A DNA stretch of 64,000 nucleotides from an uncultured Rhodanobacteraceae bacterium. GTDB lineage: Bacteria; Pseudomonadota; Gammaproteobacteria; Xanthomonadales; SZUA-5. Of the stretch, positions 1 through 10,228 are shown piece after piece; position 1 is the first letter of the stretch, and the number at the start of each line of letters is the position of its first letter. The stretch lies in contig CALEZI010000176.1 in assembly GCA_937928755.1 (NCBI GenBank), forward strand, positions 1-64,000, in the 5' to 3' direction. Below the pieces are notes generated by a model that worked only from the letters and a program-made list of their open reading frames with translations, made no database searches and was not told where the DNA came from. Made by a program: the position numbers and the translations under genes.

Positions 1-36
1 TTGTCTGGACGCTCTCCTGGCGCCACTCGCTTTGGT

Positions 37-104
37 AGGTCCAGACTTGTCTGGACGCTCTTCTGGCGCCAGGATCAACAGCGTCCAGACAAGTCTGGAC
101 CCAC
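37..104. repeat. Palindrome cluster 1 of the GTCCAGAC repeat family
   Basis: Two copies of an 18-bp palindrome, GTCCAGACTTGTCTGGAC at 39-56 and GTCCAGACAAGTCTGGAC at 83-100, are arranged as mirror images, so each arm is a palindrome and the pair forms a larger inverted repeat. A half copy lies at 1-10. The same architecture recurs at about 4.44, 10.04 and 59.79 kb. The cluster is intergenic, upstream of the nitroreductase gene. Confidence 0.85.
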
Positions 105-186
105 AAGAGCAACGAGTCGCGAAATCCGGAAACCGAAACCAGCCAACCGACGTAGACTCGCCCTATCGTCCTGCAAGCATGCCGCC

Positions 187-780
187 ATGAGCACCGAAGC
201 CCGCCTGCGCCCCCTGACTGCGCGCCACTCGACGCCCTCCCGTCTGTTGGGGGCGCCAGGGCCCACCGAAGAAGAGTTGCGCGCACTGGTGGAAGCCGCA
301 GCGCGAGTATCCGACCACGGCCGCCTGCAACCGTGGCGGCTGCTGACGATCCACGGCGAGGCCCGCGCGGCGCTGGGACGCGCATTGGTGGCGCTGCGCG
401 AGGCACGCGGCGAAATCCTCGACGAAGCGACCCGCAGCAAGGATCTGCAACGCTTTGCGCATGCGCCGCTGGTATTGACAGTGATCGCGCGGATCACCCC
501 GGAGCACAAGATTCCGGAGGTCGAACAACTGCTCTCTGCCGGTGCGCTGGCGCAGAACCTGCTGATCGGCGCCTGCGCGCTGGGTTACGGTGCGCAGTGG
601 TTGACCGGTTGGCCGGCCCACGACAGACAGGCGCAACGTACCCTTGGCCTGGAAGACCACGAGCGCATCGTCGCCTTCATCCACATCGGTACGCCGCAGG
701 GCGAGATACCGCCACGCGAACGACCACGCTACGAACAACTGGTGTGCGACTGGCGACCTGCCGACATGCCGGCGATCTGA
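187..780 (+). CDS. Nitroreductase family protein (YdjA-like)
   Basis: A 197-residue FMN-dependent nitroreductase-fold protein, expected to be a cytosolic homodimer using NAD(P)H. The N-terminal ARVSDHGRLQPWR segment matches the flavin-binding 'APDHxxxQPW' signature of the small YdjA branch, and SAGALAQNLLIGACALGYG and HIGTP near the C-terminus are also characteristic. The open frame runs back to the window edge. I chose ATG 187 because the upstream part translates the palindromic repeat cluster and family homology begins here. The stop overlaps the next start (ATG at 780), so the two genes are probably co-translated. The physiological substrate is unknown. Confidence 0.85.
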   Translation: MSTEARLRPLTARHSTPSRLLGAPGPTEEELRALVEAAARVSDHGRLQPWRLLTIHGEARAALGRALVALREARGEILDEATRSKDLQRFAHAPLVLTVIARITPEHKIPEVEQLLSAGALAQNLLIGACALGYGAQWLTGWPAHDRQAQRTLGLEDHERIVAFIHIGTPQGEIPPRERPRYEQLVCDWRPADMPAI

Positions 781-1697
781 TGGGCGCGACCAAGGCGCGC
801 GTCTTTCTGGTCGACGCCAGCCTGTACATCTTTCGCGCCTGGCACGCGCTGCCGCCGGACTGGCGCGACAACGAAGGCTGGCCGACGCACGCCGCTCAGG
901 GATTCGCCAGTTTCCTGCTGCAGTTGCTGGAACACTCGCGGCCCGAGTTCCTGGCAATCTGCTTCGACGAGGCGCTCGGCAGCGGCTTTCGCCATCAGAT
1001 CTACCCGGCCTACAAGGCCAACCGCGAGCCGGCCGATGAAGCCCTGGTGCGCCAGTTCGCGCACTGCCGCACGATCGCCCGGCATCTCGGCATCAGCGTG
1101 CATGCCGACCAGCGATTCGAGGCCGACGATCTGATCGGATCGCTCGCCCGCGTCGCCCGTGGCGAAGGCCATTCGGTGCTGCTGATCTCGGCCGACAAGG
1201 ACTTGACTCAGTTGCTGCACGAGGGGGACGAACAGTGGGACTTCGGTCGCGACACGCGTTACGACGGCAATGCGGTGGAGCGCCGTTTTGGCGTGCGGCC
1301 GGAGCAGATGGTCGACCTGCTGGCGCTGGCCGGCGATCCGATCGACAATATTCCCGGCGTGCGTGGCATCGGCCAGATCAGTGCGGCGCGCCTGCTCAAG
1401 CACTTCGGAACGCTGGATGAGTTGTTTCGCCGGGTCAACGAAGTCGGTCACCTGCGTCTGCGTGGCGCCAAGGCACTGCAGGCGAAGCTGATGGAACAGC
1501 GCGAGCAGGCATTCCTGTCGCGCCGCCTGACTCAGATACAGTGCGACGCGCCGGTGCCAGGCGACGTCGCCGCGTTACGCCCGCGTCGCCCGGACCTGAC
1601 GGCACTCGCGGCATTGTTCCGCGAACTCGGTTTCGGCCCGTTCCTGCGCCGACGCGCCGAGGCAGTCGACGCAAGGTTTGCGCCAGGACAGGGCTGA
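780..1697 (+). CDS. 5'-3' exonuclease / flap endonuclease (Xni- or PolA-N-type)
   Basis: A 305-residue stand-alone 5' nuclease of the FEN/PolA N-terminal family, which cuts 5' flaps or degrades 5' ends during DNA repair and replication. Visible features are the metal-binding Asp in VFLVDASLY (D12), FEADDLIG (D116, D117), LISADKDL (D139, D141) and LAGDPIDN (D186, D189), followed by a helix-hairpin-helix IPGVRGIGQISAARLL at 191-206. No polymerase domain follows, so it is the short form. The start codon overlaps the nitroreductase stop (TGATG). The gene runs towards the minus-strand propeller gene with only 4 bp between the stops. Assignment to xni specifically is uncertain. Confidence 0.85.
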   Translation: MGATKARVFLVDASLYIFRAWHALPPDWRDNEGWPTHAAQGFASFLLQLLEHSRPEFLAICFDEALGSGFRHQIYPAYKANREPADEALVRQFAHCRTIARHLGISVHADQRFEADDLIGSLARVARGEGHSVLLISADKDLTQLLHEGDEQWDFGRDTRYDGNAVERRFGVRPEQMVDLLALAGDPIDNIPGVRGIGQISAARLLKHFGTLDELFRRVNEVGHLRLRGAKALQAKLMEQREQAFLSRRLTQIQCDAPVPGDVAALRPRRPDLTALAALFRELGFGPFLRRRAEAVDARFAPGQG

Positions 1698-1701
1698 CTG
1701 G

Positions 1702-3105
1702 TTACTTCCTGGTCGGCAGCAAGGGCACCGGTGCCTGGGCGCCTTCTTCCTCAGGCCACGCAAAACGCGCCGACACCCGGTAGATCGCGCGACCCTCCGC
1801 CCGCTCGCCCGCAAACGGCGTGCCGTTGGCGTTGTAGAGGTCACGCTGACTGTTGGCAATGAAATAGAACTGATCGTCGTCGAGCGCGCCGAAGGTCGGC
1901 ATCACCAACGCGTCCTTGTTGGCTTCCAGCGGCCGCACGGTCTCGGCCACTCCGGTGGCGGCGTCCAGCTTGATGCGGATCACGCGTGTCGGGATGCTGC
2001 CGTTCTGCACCGCAAGCAGGTGGTCTTCGAAGTAGTAGATGCCGTCGATGCCTCCGAGGTTCTGACCCTCGACCACCAGGTCGCGAACTTCGCTCTTGGA
2101 CAGATCCGCGACACGCAACCCGAGTTCGTAGTCGACGAAATAGAGGTATTTCTGGTCCGGACTGACGGCGAGACCACGCAGGCTGGTGGAACCGGGTACC
2201 GCGAACAGCGTGCGCAACTTGCCATCCTGCACCTGATACACCACGTTGGCGATCGCATCGGTCGCGTAAACCGTGCCGTTGTTGGCCACGCTGATCGAGC
2301 CGAAGTTCCGCGGCACGCCGTCGACGGGAACCGGGTAGGCTTCGATCACTTCACCCTTGGCGAGGTCGAACTTGATCAACGCCGCCTGGCCCAGCTCAGA
2401 CGCCTTGTGTTTGACGTATTGCGGCGCCCCGGCAGTGCCGACCCAAAGAAAACCGCGCTGCTGGTCCACGGCGAGCGCGAACACGCTGCGCAGGCCCGGC
2501 GTCTTTTCCGGCGATGCGTAAAGCTCGCTGCGACCATCCTTGGTGACGCTCAAGATCTCGCCGGTGCGTACACTGCCGACCAGAAAACGCTTGCCCTTGC
2601 TGTCGTAGGCGATACTTTCGATCAACTCGGGGGTGTCGCCGAGCGTCACCGCAACCTTGCCCTCGCCAAACGGTTTCGCGTTGGCGACCAGGCCTTCGAT
2701 GATGTAAGTGAAGGCCTGTGTGGTGCGGATCGGATCGAAGTCCTTGTCCTTGTCCGGATTGATCGCCAACCCCTGCTTCTGCACCTTGATCAGCAGGTCA
2801 TAGGCCTTGGTCTTCTGATCGCGCATCGCGTACGCCTCAGCCAGTCGATACAGGAAGATCGGACTGTACGGGCGCAACTGCACCAGCCGCTCCATCGCAT
2901 AGGTGTAGCGACGCAGATCGTCGGCCTGCTTCCAGCGATCGGCGCGCTGCATCAGATCGGCTACGTCGTTGATTTTCGACAGCTCGATTTCGGTGTCCGT
3001 GGGCAGCGGTGGCGGCGCGTTGGGCAGCGCCTGGGCCGACAACGATGACGCCGCGCACATCAGCATGGCGGCCAGGAGACGCACAGCAACAGTCTTTGAA
3101 TTCAT
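1702..3105 (-). CDS. Secreted TPR/beta-propeller protein of unknown function
   Basis: 467 residues. A signal peptide (about residues 1-25, hydrophobic LLAAMLMCAASS and then SAQA) indicates export to the periplasm. Residues 45-115 look like TPR-type helical hairpins (RADRWKQADDLRRYTYAMERL, LYRLAEAYAMRDQKTKAYDLL). From about 140 to the end there are repeated beta-strand units typical of an SMP-30/NHL-like propeller (IESIAYDSKGKRFLVGSV, LRGLAVSPDQKYLYFVDY, GSISVANNGTVYATDA). It may bind or hydrolyse a small ligand, but no catalytic set can be named. It is convergent with the nuclease gene and divergent from the downstream Nudix gene. Confidence 0.7.
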   Translation of the reverse strand: MNSKTVAVRLLAAMLMCAASSLSAQALPNAPPPLPTDTEIELSKINDVADLMQRADRWKQADDLRRYTYAMERLVQLRPYSPIFLYRLAEAYAMRDQKTKAYDLLIKVQKQGLAINPDKDKDFDPIRTTQAFTYIIEGLVANAKPFGEGKVAVTLGDTPELIESIAYDSKGKRFLVGSVRTGEILSVTKDGRSELYASPEKTPGLRSVFALAVDQQRGFLWVGTAGAPQYVKHKASELGQAALIKFDLAKGEVIEAYPVPVDGVPRNFGSISVANNGTVYATDAIANVVYQVQDGKLRTLFAVPGSTSLRGLAVSPDQKYLYFVDYELGLRVADLSKSEVRDLVVEGQNLGGIDGIYYFEDHLLAVQNGSIPTRVIRIKLDAATGVAETVRPLEANKDALVMPTFGALDDDQFYFIANSQRDLYNANGTPFAGERAEGRAIYRVSARFAWPEEEGAQAPVPLLPTRK

Positions 3106-3250
3106 GGGTCCAGGGGCAAGCTTGGGTAAGACGGATCAGATCCGGGGAGCTGCGCGAGCGCAGCCGCGGCAACCGGGCGTGGCATTATCGTCCGCGGCCG
3201 CCACCATCGCGAACCACCACTGACCCTGGACCCGACGATAAGTTCCCGCA

Positions 3251-3802
3251 ATGACCGACAATTCGATCGAAACGCTTCATGCCGGAACCTTCCTGCGCCT
3301 TTGCCGGCGCGGCAGCTGGGAGTTTGCCGAGCGCACCAACCCGCAAGGCGCAGTCGTGATCGTGGCGGTCACACCGGATGACCGGGTGCTGATGGTCGAG
3401 CAATACCGGATTCCGATCCAGTCGCCCACGCTGGAGTTCCCCGCCGGCCTGGTCGGCGACCAGAGTGAATTTGCCGACGAGTCCTGGCGCGAATCGGCGC
3501 AGCGGGAATTGCTGGAAGAGACCGGCTGGGCCGCCGAGCGCATCGACAGCATCATGTCGGGACCCAGTTCCGCAGGCATGACCACCGAAATGATGCATTT
3601 CGTGCGCGCCAGCGGGCTCCGACGGGTCAACGCCGGCGGCGGCGACGCGAGCGAGAACATCGTCGTTCATGAAGTACCGCGGAGCGAAATCGCCGCATTC
3701 GTTGCCGCAAAAATGGTGGCCGGCTACGCCATCGACCCCAAGGTGTATGCCGGCATCTATTTCCTCTCCTTCCATGCCGACGGCAGCCCGGCGCAAGGCT
3801 GA
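3251..3802 (+). CDS. Nudix hydrolase, ADP-ribose pyrophosphatase type
   Basis: 183 residues. Nudix enzymes hydrolyse nucleoside diphosphates linked to another moiety, using a Mg-binding Nudix box. Here the box ends in RELLEETGW, preceded at the right distance by Glu (DESWRESAQ). The Gly-to-Glu spacing is two residues longer than the canonical five. Upstream, VEQYRIPIQSPTLEFPAGLV closely matches ADP-ribose/sugar-nucleotide pyrophosphatases (EQYRxP...LExPAGxxD). The gene lies six bases upstream of the 2OG oxygenase gene and is probably transcribed with it. Confidence 0.85.
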   Translation: MTDNSIETLHAGTFLRLCRRGSWEFAERTNPQGAVVIVAVTPDDRVLMVEQYRIPIQSPTLEFPAGLVGDQSEFADESWRESAQRELLEETGWAAERIDSIMSGPSSAGMTTEMMHFVRASGLRRVNAGGGDASENIVVHEVPRSEIAAFVAAKMVAGYAIDPKVYAGIYFLSFHADGSPAQG

Positions 3803-3807
3803 TCGTC

Positions 3808-4419
3808 GTGCGCGACTTCGATGCGATCGCCGATCGGCTCGCCAGCGAGCGCTGGCTGGTGATCGCCGACTGGCTGGAACCCGCGCTGCAGCGTTCACTG
3901 CTGAACCTCGCCGCGAGCCGCAGCGCTGCCGGTGACCTGAGCGCTGCCGGCGTCGGACGCGCCGATGGACTGCGCAGGGCGCCCGACGTGCGCGGGGATG
4001 CCATCCAGTGGCTCGAGCGCGACGATCCCGCGGAGGCTGTGGCGATGCTGCTGGAGCGACTCGATCAGTTGCGCGAGGCCCTCAACCAGCGACTGTTCCT
4101 CGGCCTGATCGAAATCGAAGCGCATTTCGCCCACTACCCGACTGGCGCGAGCTACCGGCGCCACCTCGACCGCTTCCGCAGCGACGACGCACGCACGCTG
4201 TCGGCGGTTATCCACCTGGGTGAACCATGGCGCGCAGAACATGGCGGCGAACTGCGTCTTTACGTCGAAGACCCGGACGGCGAAAGCAGCATCGATCTGC
4301 CACCGCTGCCAGGCCAACTGGTGCTGTTTCTCAGCGGCGAGATCGAGCACGAGGTATTGCCGACCCGTCGTGATCGTTACAGCGTGGCGGGTTGGATGCG
4401 CCGGCGCTCCCTTGCGTAG
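3808..4419 (+). CDS. 2OG-Fe(II) oxygenase (SM-20/prolyl hydroxylase-like)
   Basis: 203 residues with a GTG start five bases after the Nudix stop. The C-terminal half shows the double-stranded beta-helix metal site: H119 and D121 in RRHLDRF, distal H181 in EIEHEV, and the 2-oxoglutarate-binding R190 in RDRYSVAGWMRR. The AHYPTGASYRRHLD block resembles bacterial prolyl-4-hydroxylase-like enzymes that modify proteins. The N-terminal 100 residues are predicted helical and lack an obvious domain. The target is unknown. A palindromic repeat cluster follows the stop. Confidence 0.8.
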   Translation: MRDFDAIADRLASERWLVIADWLEPALQRSLLNLAASRSAAGDLSAAGVGRADGLRRAPDVRGDAIQWLERDDPAEAVAMLLERLDQLREALNQRLFLGLIEIEAHFAHYPTGASYRRHLDRFRSDDARTLSAVIHLGEPWRAEHGGELRLYVEDPDGESSIDLPPLPGQLVLFLSGEIEHEVLPTRRDRYSVAGWMRRRSLA

Positions 4420-4440
4420 TCCTGTTTGCGCGGCTTCCGG

Positions 4441-4509
4441 TGGGTCCAGACTTGTCTGGGCGCTTCTTTCCCGATCAGAGCCGAGAGCGTCCAGACAAGT
4501 CTGGACCGA
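4441..4509. repeat. Palindrome cluster 2 of the GTCCAGAC repeat family
   Basis: Inverted pair of palindromes at 4444-4461 (one mismatch, GTCTGGGC) and 4489-4506 (perfect). It lies between the oxygenase stop and the aceA terminator, both of which read into this region, so it sits in a convergent intergenic gap. Confidence 0.85.
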
Positions 4510-4520
4510 CAAAAGCCAGA

Positions 4521-4551
4521 AAAGAAAAACCCCGACAGAAAGCTGCCGGGG
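4521..4551 (-). terminator. Rho-independent terminator of aceBA
   Basis: Read on the minus strand, a stem CCCCG-g-CAG, a CTTT loop and CTG-t-CGGGG are followed by TTTTTCTTTTC. The stem has one C/A-type mismatch. It starts about 77 bases after the aceA stop and is the strongest terminator in the first 10 kb. Confidence 0.85.
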
Positions 4552-4627
4552 TGGAGGGTGCAATGTCTTTGAAAACGGGTTGCGACGGCCAGCCGGGACA
4601 ATCTCCCGACCGGCCGTGGATCTTCGT

Positions 4628-5917
4628 TCAGGCTACCTTTTCGTCGAGGAACTGCTCGTCCTCGGTGGAGCCCTTGAGCGCCGTGATCGACGAATGCGCG
4701 CCGGCGATCACCTGGGTGACCTGGTCGAAATAACCGGTGCCGACTTCGCGCTGATGCTTGGTCGCGGTGTAGCCCAGCGGCTCGGCGGCAAACTCGGCCT
4801 GCTGCAGTTCCACGTACGCCGACATCTGGCGCGCCTTGTAACCCTTGGCCAACTGGAACATCGAGAAGTTCAGCGCGTGGAAACCAGCCAGCGTGATGAA
4901 CTGGAACTTGTAACCCATCGCGCCCAGTTCGCGCTGGAACTTGGCAATGGTGGCGTCGTCCAGGTACTTCTTCCAGTTGAAGCTCGGCGAGCAATTGTAA
5001 GCGAGCATCTTGCCCGGGAACTTGGCGTGGATGGCGTCGGCGAACAGCTTGGCGAATTCCAGGTCCGGCTTGCCCGTTTCGCACCAGATCAGGTCGCAAT
5101 ACGGCGCGTAAGCCAAGCCACGCGAGATCGCCTGGTCCGGGCCCATGTTGCTGAGGTAAAAGCCTTCAACAGTGCGCTCGCCAGTCAGGAACGGCCTGTC
5201 GTTGGGGTCGATGTCGCTGGTGACGAGATCCGCGGCGAGCGCATCGGTGCGCGCGACGATGATGCTGGGCACGCCGGCGCAGTCGGCCGCGAGGCGCGCG
5301 GCGATCAGCTTCTGCACCGCTTCCTGGGTCGGCACCAGCACCTTGCCGCCCATGTGGCCGCACTTCTTGGCGCTGGCCAGCTGGTCTTCCCAGTGCACGC
5401 CGGCGGCACCGGCCTCGATCATGTGCTTCATCAGCTCGAAGGCATTCAGCACGCCACCGAAACCGGCTTCGGCGTCGGCGACGATCGGCTGCAGCCAATC
5501 GAAATCGGCATCGCCCTCGGCGTGGTGCAACTCATCGGCGCGCAGCAGGGCGTTGTTGATGCGACGCACCACATTCGGCACCGAATCCACCGGGTACAGC
5601 GATTGGTCCGGGTACATCGCACCGGCGGTGTTGGCGTCGGCGGCGACCTGCCAGCCGGACAGGTAAATGGCCTTGAGGCCAGCCTTGACCTGCTGCATCG
5701 CCATGTTGCCGGTCAGCGCGCCAAGCGCGTTGACGTAGTCCTCGGTGTGCAGGTAGCGCCAGAGCTTTTCGGCGCCCATCTTGGCGAGGGTATGTTCGAC
5801 CGGGACTGTGCCACGCAGGCGTACGACGTCAGCAGCAGAATACGGGCGGGTCACGCCCTTCCAGCGGGGATTGGTCTTCCAGTCGTGTTCCAACTGCTCT
5901 TGGGTCAAAAACGCCAT
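4628..5917 (-). CDS. aceA: Isocitrate lyase
   Basis: 429 residues, the usual length of bacterial isocitrate lyase. The enzyme cleaves isocitrate to glyoxylate and succinate in the glyoxylate shunt. The catalytic loop KKCGHMGGK carries Cys186. Other signatures are [23 protein letters not shown] and the substrate-binding YNCSPSFNW. It begins three bases after the malate synthase stop, so aceB-aceA form an operon transcribed leftwards and closed by the terminator at 4521-4551. The pairing implies growth on acetate or fatty acids. No IclR-type regulator gene is adjacent. Confidence 0.97.
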   Translation of the reverse strand: MAFLTQEQLEHDWKTNPRWKGVTRPYSAADVVRLRGTVPVEHTLAKMGAEKLWRYLHTEDYVNALGALTGNMAMQQVKAGLKAIYLSGWQVAADANTAGAMYPDQSLYPVDSVPNVVRRINNALLRADELHHAEGDADFDWLQPIVADAEAGFGGVLNAFELMKHMIEAGAAGVHWEDQLASAKKCGHMGGKVLVPTQEAVQKLIAARLAADCAGVPSIIVARTDALAADLVTSDIDPNDRPFLTGERTVEGFYLSNMGPDQAISRGLAYAPYCDLIWCETGKPDLEFAKLFADAIHAKFPGKMLAYNCSPSFNWKKYLDDATIAKFQRELGAMGYKFQFITLAGFHALNFSMFQLAKGYKARQMSAYVELQQAEFAAEPLGYTATKHQREVGTGYFDQVTQVIAGAHSSITALKGSTEDEQFLDEKVA

Positions 5918-5920
5918 GGT

Positions 5921-7531
<1,611 letters not shown>

Positions 7532-7650
7532 CGGCTGCTCTCGGTTACGGCCCCGCGCAGCCCCCTCCCAGAGCCTGCGCAGCAGATGAATCCGAGCCTA
7601 ACGGACGATCACCGAGTGCGCAAACCGGACGATGGTCGGAGGGAGCGCGG

Positions 7651-7680
7651 TGGGTTGTTGGTTGCTGGTTGCGGCCGACC
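7651..7680. repeat. GGTTG-word repeat
   Basis: A short run of the TTGGTTG/CTGGTTG word seen as longer arrays at about 44.6 and 59.7-59.97 kb, followed by partly complementary GACCAGCGACCA. It lies between aceB and the antitoxin gene. Confidence 0.5.
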
Positions 7681-7687
7681 AGCGACC

Positions 7688-7705
7688 AAGGCATCATGAT
7701 GCCTT
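7688..7705. promoter_or_regulatory. Palindromic operator candidate of the VapBC module
   Basis: AAGGCATCATGATGCCTT is a perfect 18-bp palindrome ending 21 bases before the antitoxin ATG. Ribbon-helix-helix antitoxins typically autoregulate by binding such dyads at their own promoter. This is a positional inference, with no footprint evidence. Confidence 0.6.
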
Positions 7706-7726
7706 GCGTTGGACATCAATAGCATC

Positions 7727-7987
7727 ATGCGTACAACCCTGACCATCGACGATGACGTCATCGCGCTGCTGAAACGCGCGGAACGCGAGCGCGGATTGAG
7801 TTTCAAGCAGGTGGTCAACGAGGCGCTGCGCCGCGGACTGAGCGTTGCGGTCGCGCCGGGAGTTGCCGAACCGCTGCCCAGTTACCGCCTCGGTTCGCGC
7901 CCGGGCATCGATTTGACCAAATCGTTGGCTCTCGCCGAAGCGCTCGAAGACGAAGCGCTTAGTGCCAAGCAGACACTGGGCAAGTAG
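7727..7987 (+). CDS. VapB-type ribbon-helix-helix antitoxin
   Basis: 86 residues from ATG 7727. The N-terminus MRTTLTIDDDVIALLKRA, continuing into RGLSFKQVVNEALRRGL, is a classic ribbon-helix-helix DNA-binding fold of the VapB/DUF2191 type. The C-terminal tail (YRLGSRPGIDLTKSLALAEAL) would wrap the toxin. An upstream in-frame ATG at 7709 lies between the operator palindrome and 7727; I prefer 7727 because the fold begins there and the second antitoxin at 34172 starts with the same MRTTLTI. The toxin gene begins five bases after the stop. Confidence 0.85.
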   Translation: MRTTLTIDDDVIALLKRAERERGLSFKQVVNEALRRGLSVAVAPGVAEPLPSYRLGSRPGIDLTKSLALAEALEDEALSAKQTLGK

Positions 7988-7992
7988 GCTGG

Positions 7993-8415
7993 ATGAAAGT
8001 CATCGATGCCAATGTCTTGATCGCCGCAGTCAGCAGCGATCACGCGCACCACGCGGCTGCCGTCGCCTGGTTGCAGAAGGCACGCAATGAGCGCGAGCCG
8101 CTGGCGCTGTGCACAGTCGTCGCACTTGCCTTCCTGCGGATCACCACCAATCCGAAGATCCACGAACACCCGTTGATGTCATATCAAGCGCTGGACTGGC
8201 TGGGCGCCTTAATGCGTTCGCCCTCGGCACGCTGGGTGCACCCGGCAGACGAGCATCTGCTCGCACTCGGACGCCTGCTCACGGGCTCTGTGGTGGGGAA
8301 CCTGGTTATGGATGCACATCTGGCCGCGCTCGCTCTCGAGAACGGCGCGTCGGTAGTGACCTTCGACCGCGACTTTCTGCGCTTCAAGGGGCTGCGGGTG
8401 GAATTGCTCGGCTAG
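7993..8415 (+). CDS. VapC-type PIN-domain toxin
   Basis: 140-residue PIN-domain ribonuclease, toxin partner of the preceding antitoxin. The acidic metal site is visible as D5 (VIDANVLI), the Asp of MDAHLAALAL and the Asps of VTFDRDFLRF. The Glu found after strand 2 in many PIN domains is replaced in TVVALAFLRI, as also in the second VapC here. The ITTNPKIHEHPL segment is typical of this VapC branch. The target RNA (often a tRNA or 23S rRNA for the family) cannot be told from sequence. Confidence 0.85.
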   Translation: MKVIDANVLIAAVSSDHAHHAAAVAWLQKARNEREPLALCTVVALAFLRITTNPKIHEHPLMSYQALDWLGALMRSPSARWVHPADEHLLALGRLLTGSVVGNLVMDAHLAALALENGASVVTFDRDFLRFKGLRVELLG

Positions 8416-8418
8416 CCC

Positions 8419-8465
8419 GCCAGTGCAGCGCGCATCAGGATTTGCGCGGCATCGGCGACGGGAGG
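8419..8465. repeat. 47-bp near-copy of an aceB 5' coding segment
   Basis: This stretch matches 7437-7483 inside aceB at about 42 of 47 positions. Read on the minus strand in the aceB frame it encodes PPVADAAQILMRAALA, against PPVADAARILTPAALA in aceB. Together with the aceB copy it brackets the VapBC pair as a direct repeat. Confidence 0.75.
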
Positions 8466-8524
8466 GCGCTGTTCGGCCAACGCACGCAGAACTCGGGGGT
8501 GAGACCCTGTTTACACTTACAGCG

Positions 8525-9919
8525 TCAGCGGCGGAAACCGCCGCCGGGCGGCATGCCGCCGCCGGGCATACCGCCGCCGCCCATGCCCTTGAGGGCACGC
8601 AGCATGCCCTTGACGCCGCCGCCGGTGAGCTTCTTCATCATCTTCTCCATCATCATGTGCTGCTTGAGCAGCTTGTTGATGTCGGAAGGATGAGTGCCCG
8701 ATCCGCGCGCCACGCGAACCTTGCGTGAACCGTTCAGCAAATCCGGGAAGCGACGTTCCTTGGGCGTCATCGAGTTGATGATCGCCACCATCTTGCGCAC
8801 TTCCTTGTCGCCCATGGCGCCTGCCGCGGCAGCGTCGCCCATCTTCGGCATCATCGGCAACTTGTCCATCAACTGCGCCATGCCGCCCATGTTCTGCATC
8901 TGCAGCAACTGCTCGCGCATGTCGTTCAGGTCGAATTTCTTGCCGCTGACCATCTTGGTGGCCAGCTTCTCCATCTTGTCCTGATCGGCCTTGCGCGTGA
9001 CGTCCTCGATCAGCGACAGCACGTCGCCCATGCCCAGGATGCGCGAGGCGACGCGGTCGGGATGGAACGGTTCCAGTGCATCGAGCTTTTCGCCGGCACC
9101 GAGGAACTTGATCGGCCGCCCGGTCAGATAACGCACCGACAGCGCGGCGCCACCACGCGCGTCGCCATCGGTCTTGGTCAGGATCACGCCGGTCAGCGGC
9201 AATGCCTCGGCAAAGGCCTTGGCCGTGTTGGCCGCGTCCTGGCCGGTCATGCTGTCGACCACGAACAGGGTTTCGATCGGGTTGAGCGCTTTGTTCAGCT
9301 CGGCGACCTCGGCCATCATCGCCTGATCGATGGCCAGCCGACCGGCGGTATCGACGATCAGTACGTCGATCAGTTGCCGGCGTGCCGCCTCGATCGCGGC
9401 GCGCGCGATGTCGAGCGGCTTCTGTTCCGGCGTGCTGGGGAAGAATTCGGCCCCGACCTGCCCGGCCACGGTCTGCAACTGCTGAATTGCGGCCGGACGA
9501 TAGACGTCGCAACTGACCACCATGACCCGCTTCTTGCGGCGCTCCTGCAGCAGTTTGGCGAGCTTGCCGGTGGTGGTGGTCTTGCCGGAACCCTGCAGGC
9601 CGGCCATCAGCACCACTGCAGGCGCTGGGCAGTTGAGGTTCAGTTCCTCGTTGCGCGAACCCATCACTGCGACGAGTTCGTCGTGCACGATCTTCACCAG
9701 GGTCTGCCCTGGCGTCAGGCTCTGCAGCACCTCCTGGCCGATCGCGCGACCTTTGACGCGTTCGATCAGCGCCTGCACCACCGGCAGCGCGACGTCCGCC
9801 TCCAGCAACGCGATGCGCACCTCGCGCAGCGCTTCGCGGACGTTTTCTTCAGACAGTCGACCGCGGCCGCGCAGGCGATTGACGGTTTCGGTAAGGCGCT
9901 TGGACAGGTTCTCGAACAT
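8525..9919 (-). CDS. ffh: Signal recognition particle protein Ffh (SRP54)
   Basis: 464 residues. GTPase that binds 4.5S RNA and the signal sequences of nascent membrane proteins and delivers them to FtsY. The N domain is followed by the G domain with P-loop GLQGSGKTTTTGKLAK, DTAGRLAIDQ and TKTDGDARGG. The C-terminal M domain is methionine-rich (LLQMQNMGGMAQLMDKLPMM) and contains the SRP RNA-binding motif GSGTHPSDINKLLKQH. The extreme C-terminus is a Gly/Met/Pro tail. It is divergently arranged with ypjD, a common proteobacterial neighbourhood. Confidence 0.97.
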   Translation of the reverse strand: MFENLSKRLTETVNRLRGRGRLSEENVREALREVRIALLEADVALPVVQALIERVKGRAIGQEVLQSLTPGQTLVKIVHDELVAVMGSRNEELNLNCPAPAVVLMAGLQGSGKTTTTGKLAKLLQERRKKRVMVVSCDVYRPAAIQQLQTVAGQVGAEFFPSTPEQKPLDIARAAIEAARRQLIDVLIVDTAGRLAIDQAMMAEVAELNKALNPIETLFVVDSMTGQDAANTAKAFAEALPLTGVILTKTDGDARGGAALSVRYLTGRPIKFLGAGEKLDALEPFHPDRVASRILGMGDVLSLIEDVTRKADQDKMEKLATKMVSGKKFDLNDMREQLLQMQNMGGMAQLMDKLPMMPKMGDAAAAGAMGDKEVRKMVAIINSMTPKERRFPDLLNGSRKVRVARGSGTHPSDINKLLKQHMMMEKMMKKLTGGGVKGMLRALKGMGGGGMPGGGMPPGGGFRR

Positions 9920-10033
9920 GGCACGGGGTCTTGCAGACTCGAAGGAGGCGCACTCTACGGGCTTCCGGGCTGGGCCGGAAGGCGTTGCCAGGGTCCCACA
10001 ACTGAAAACCGCGACGCAGGCCGCCGCACTCTG

Positions 10034-10159
10034 GTGGGTCCAGACTTGCCTGGATGCTCTTTACAGGAGCGCCAGAAGCGCTTTTCACGGTAGAGCCAGA
10101 AGCGTCCAGACAAGTCTGGACCCACGACGGCAAAAGGCGTCCAGACAAGTCTGGGCCCA
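10034..10159. repeat. Palindrome cluster 3 of the GTCCAGAC family (three copies)
   Basis: Copies at 10038-10055 (degenerate, GCCTGGAT), 10104-10121 (perfect) and 10139-10156 (one mismatch at the end). The first is inverted relative to the other two. They occupy the divergent intergenic region between ffh and ypjD, where promoters of both genes must lie. Confidence 0.85.
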
Positions 10160-10228
10160 CTGCGGCGGAGCAGCATCATCTCGACGAAACGCGCCAATCC
10201 GAGTGCAGCCCTGTGCGATTATTCGCGG

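Noticed and set aside
1..186. N-terminal extension of the nitroreductase
   Set aside because: The extension translates the palindromic repeats and has no family similarity; ATG 187 begins the conserved part.
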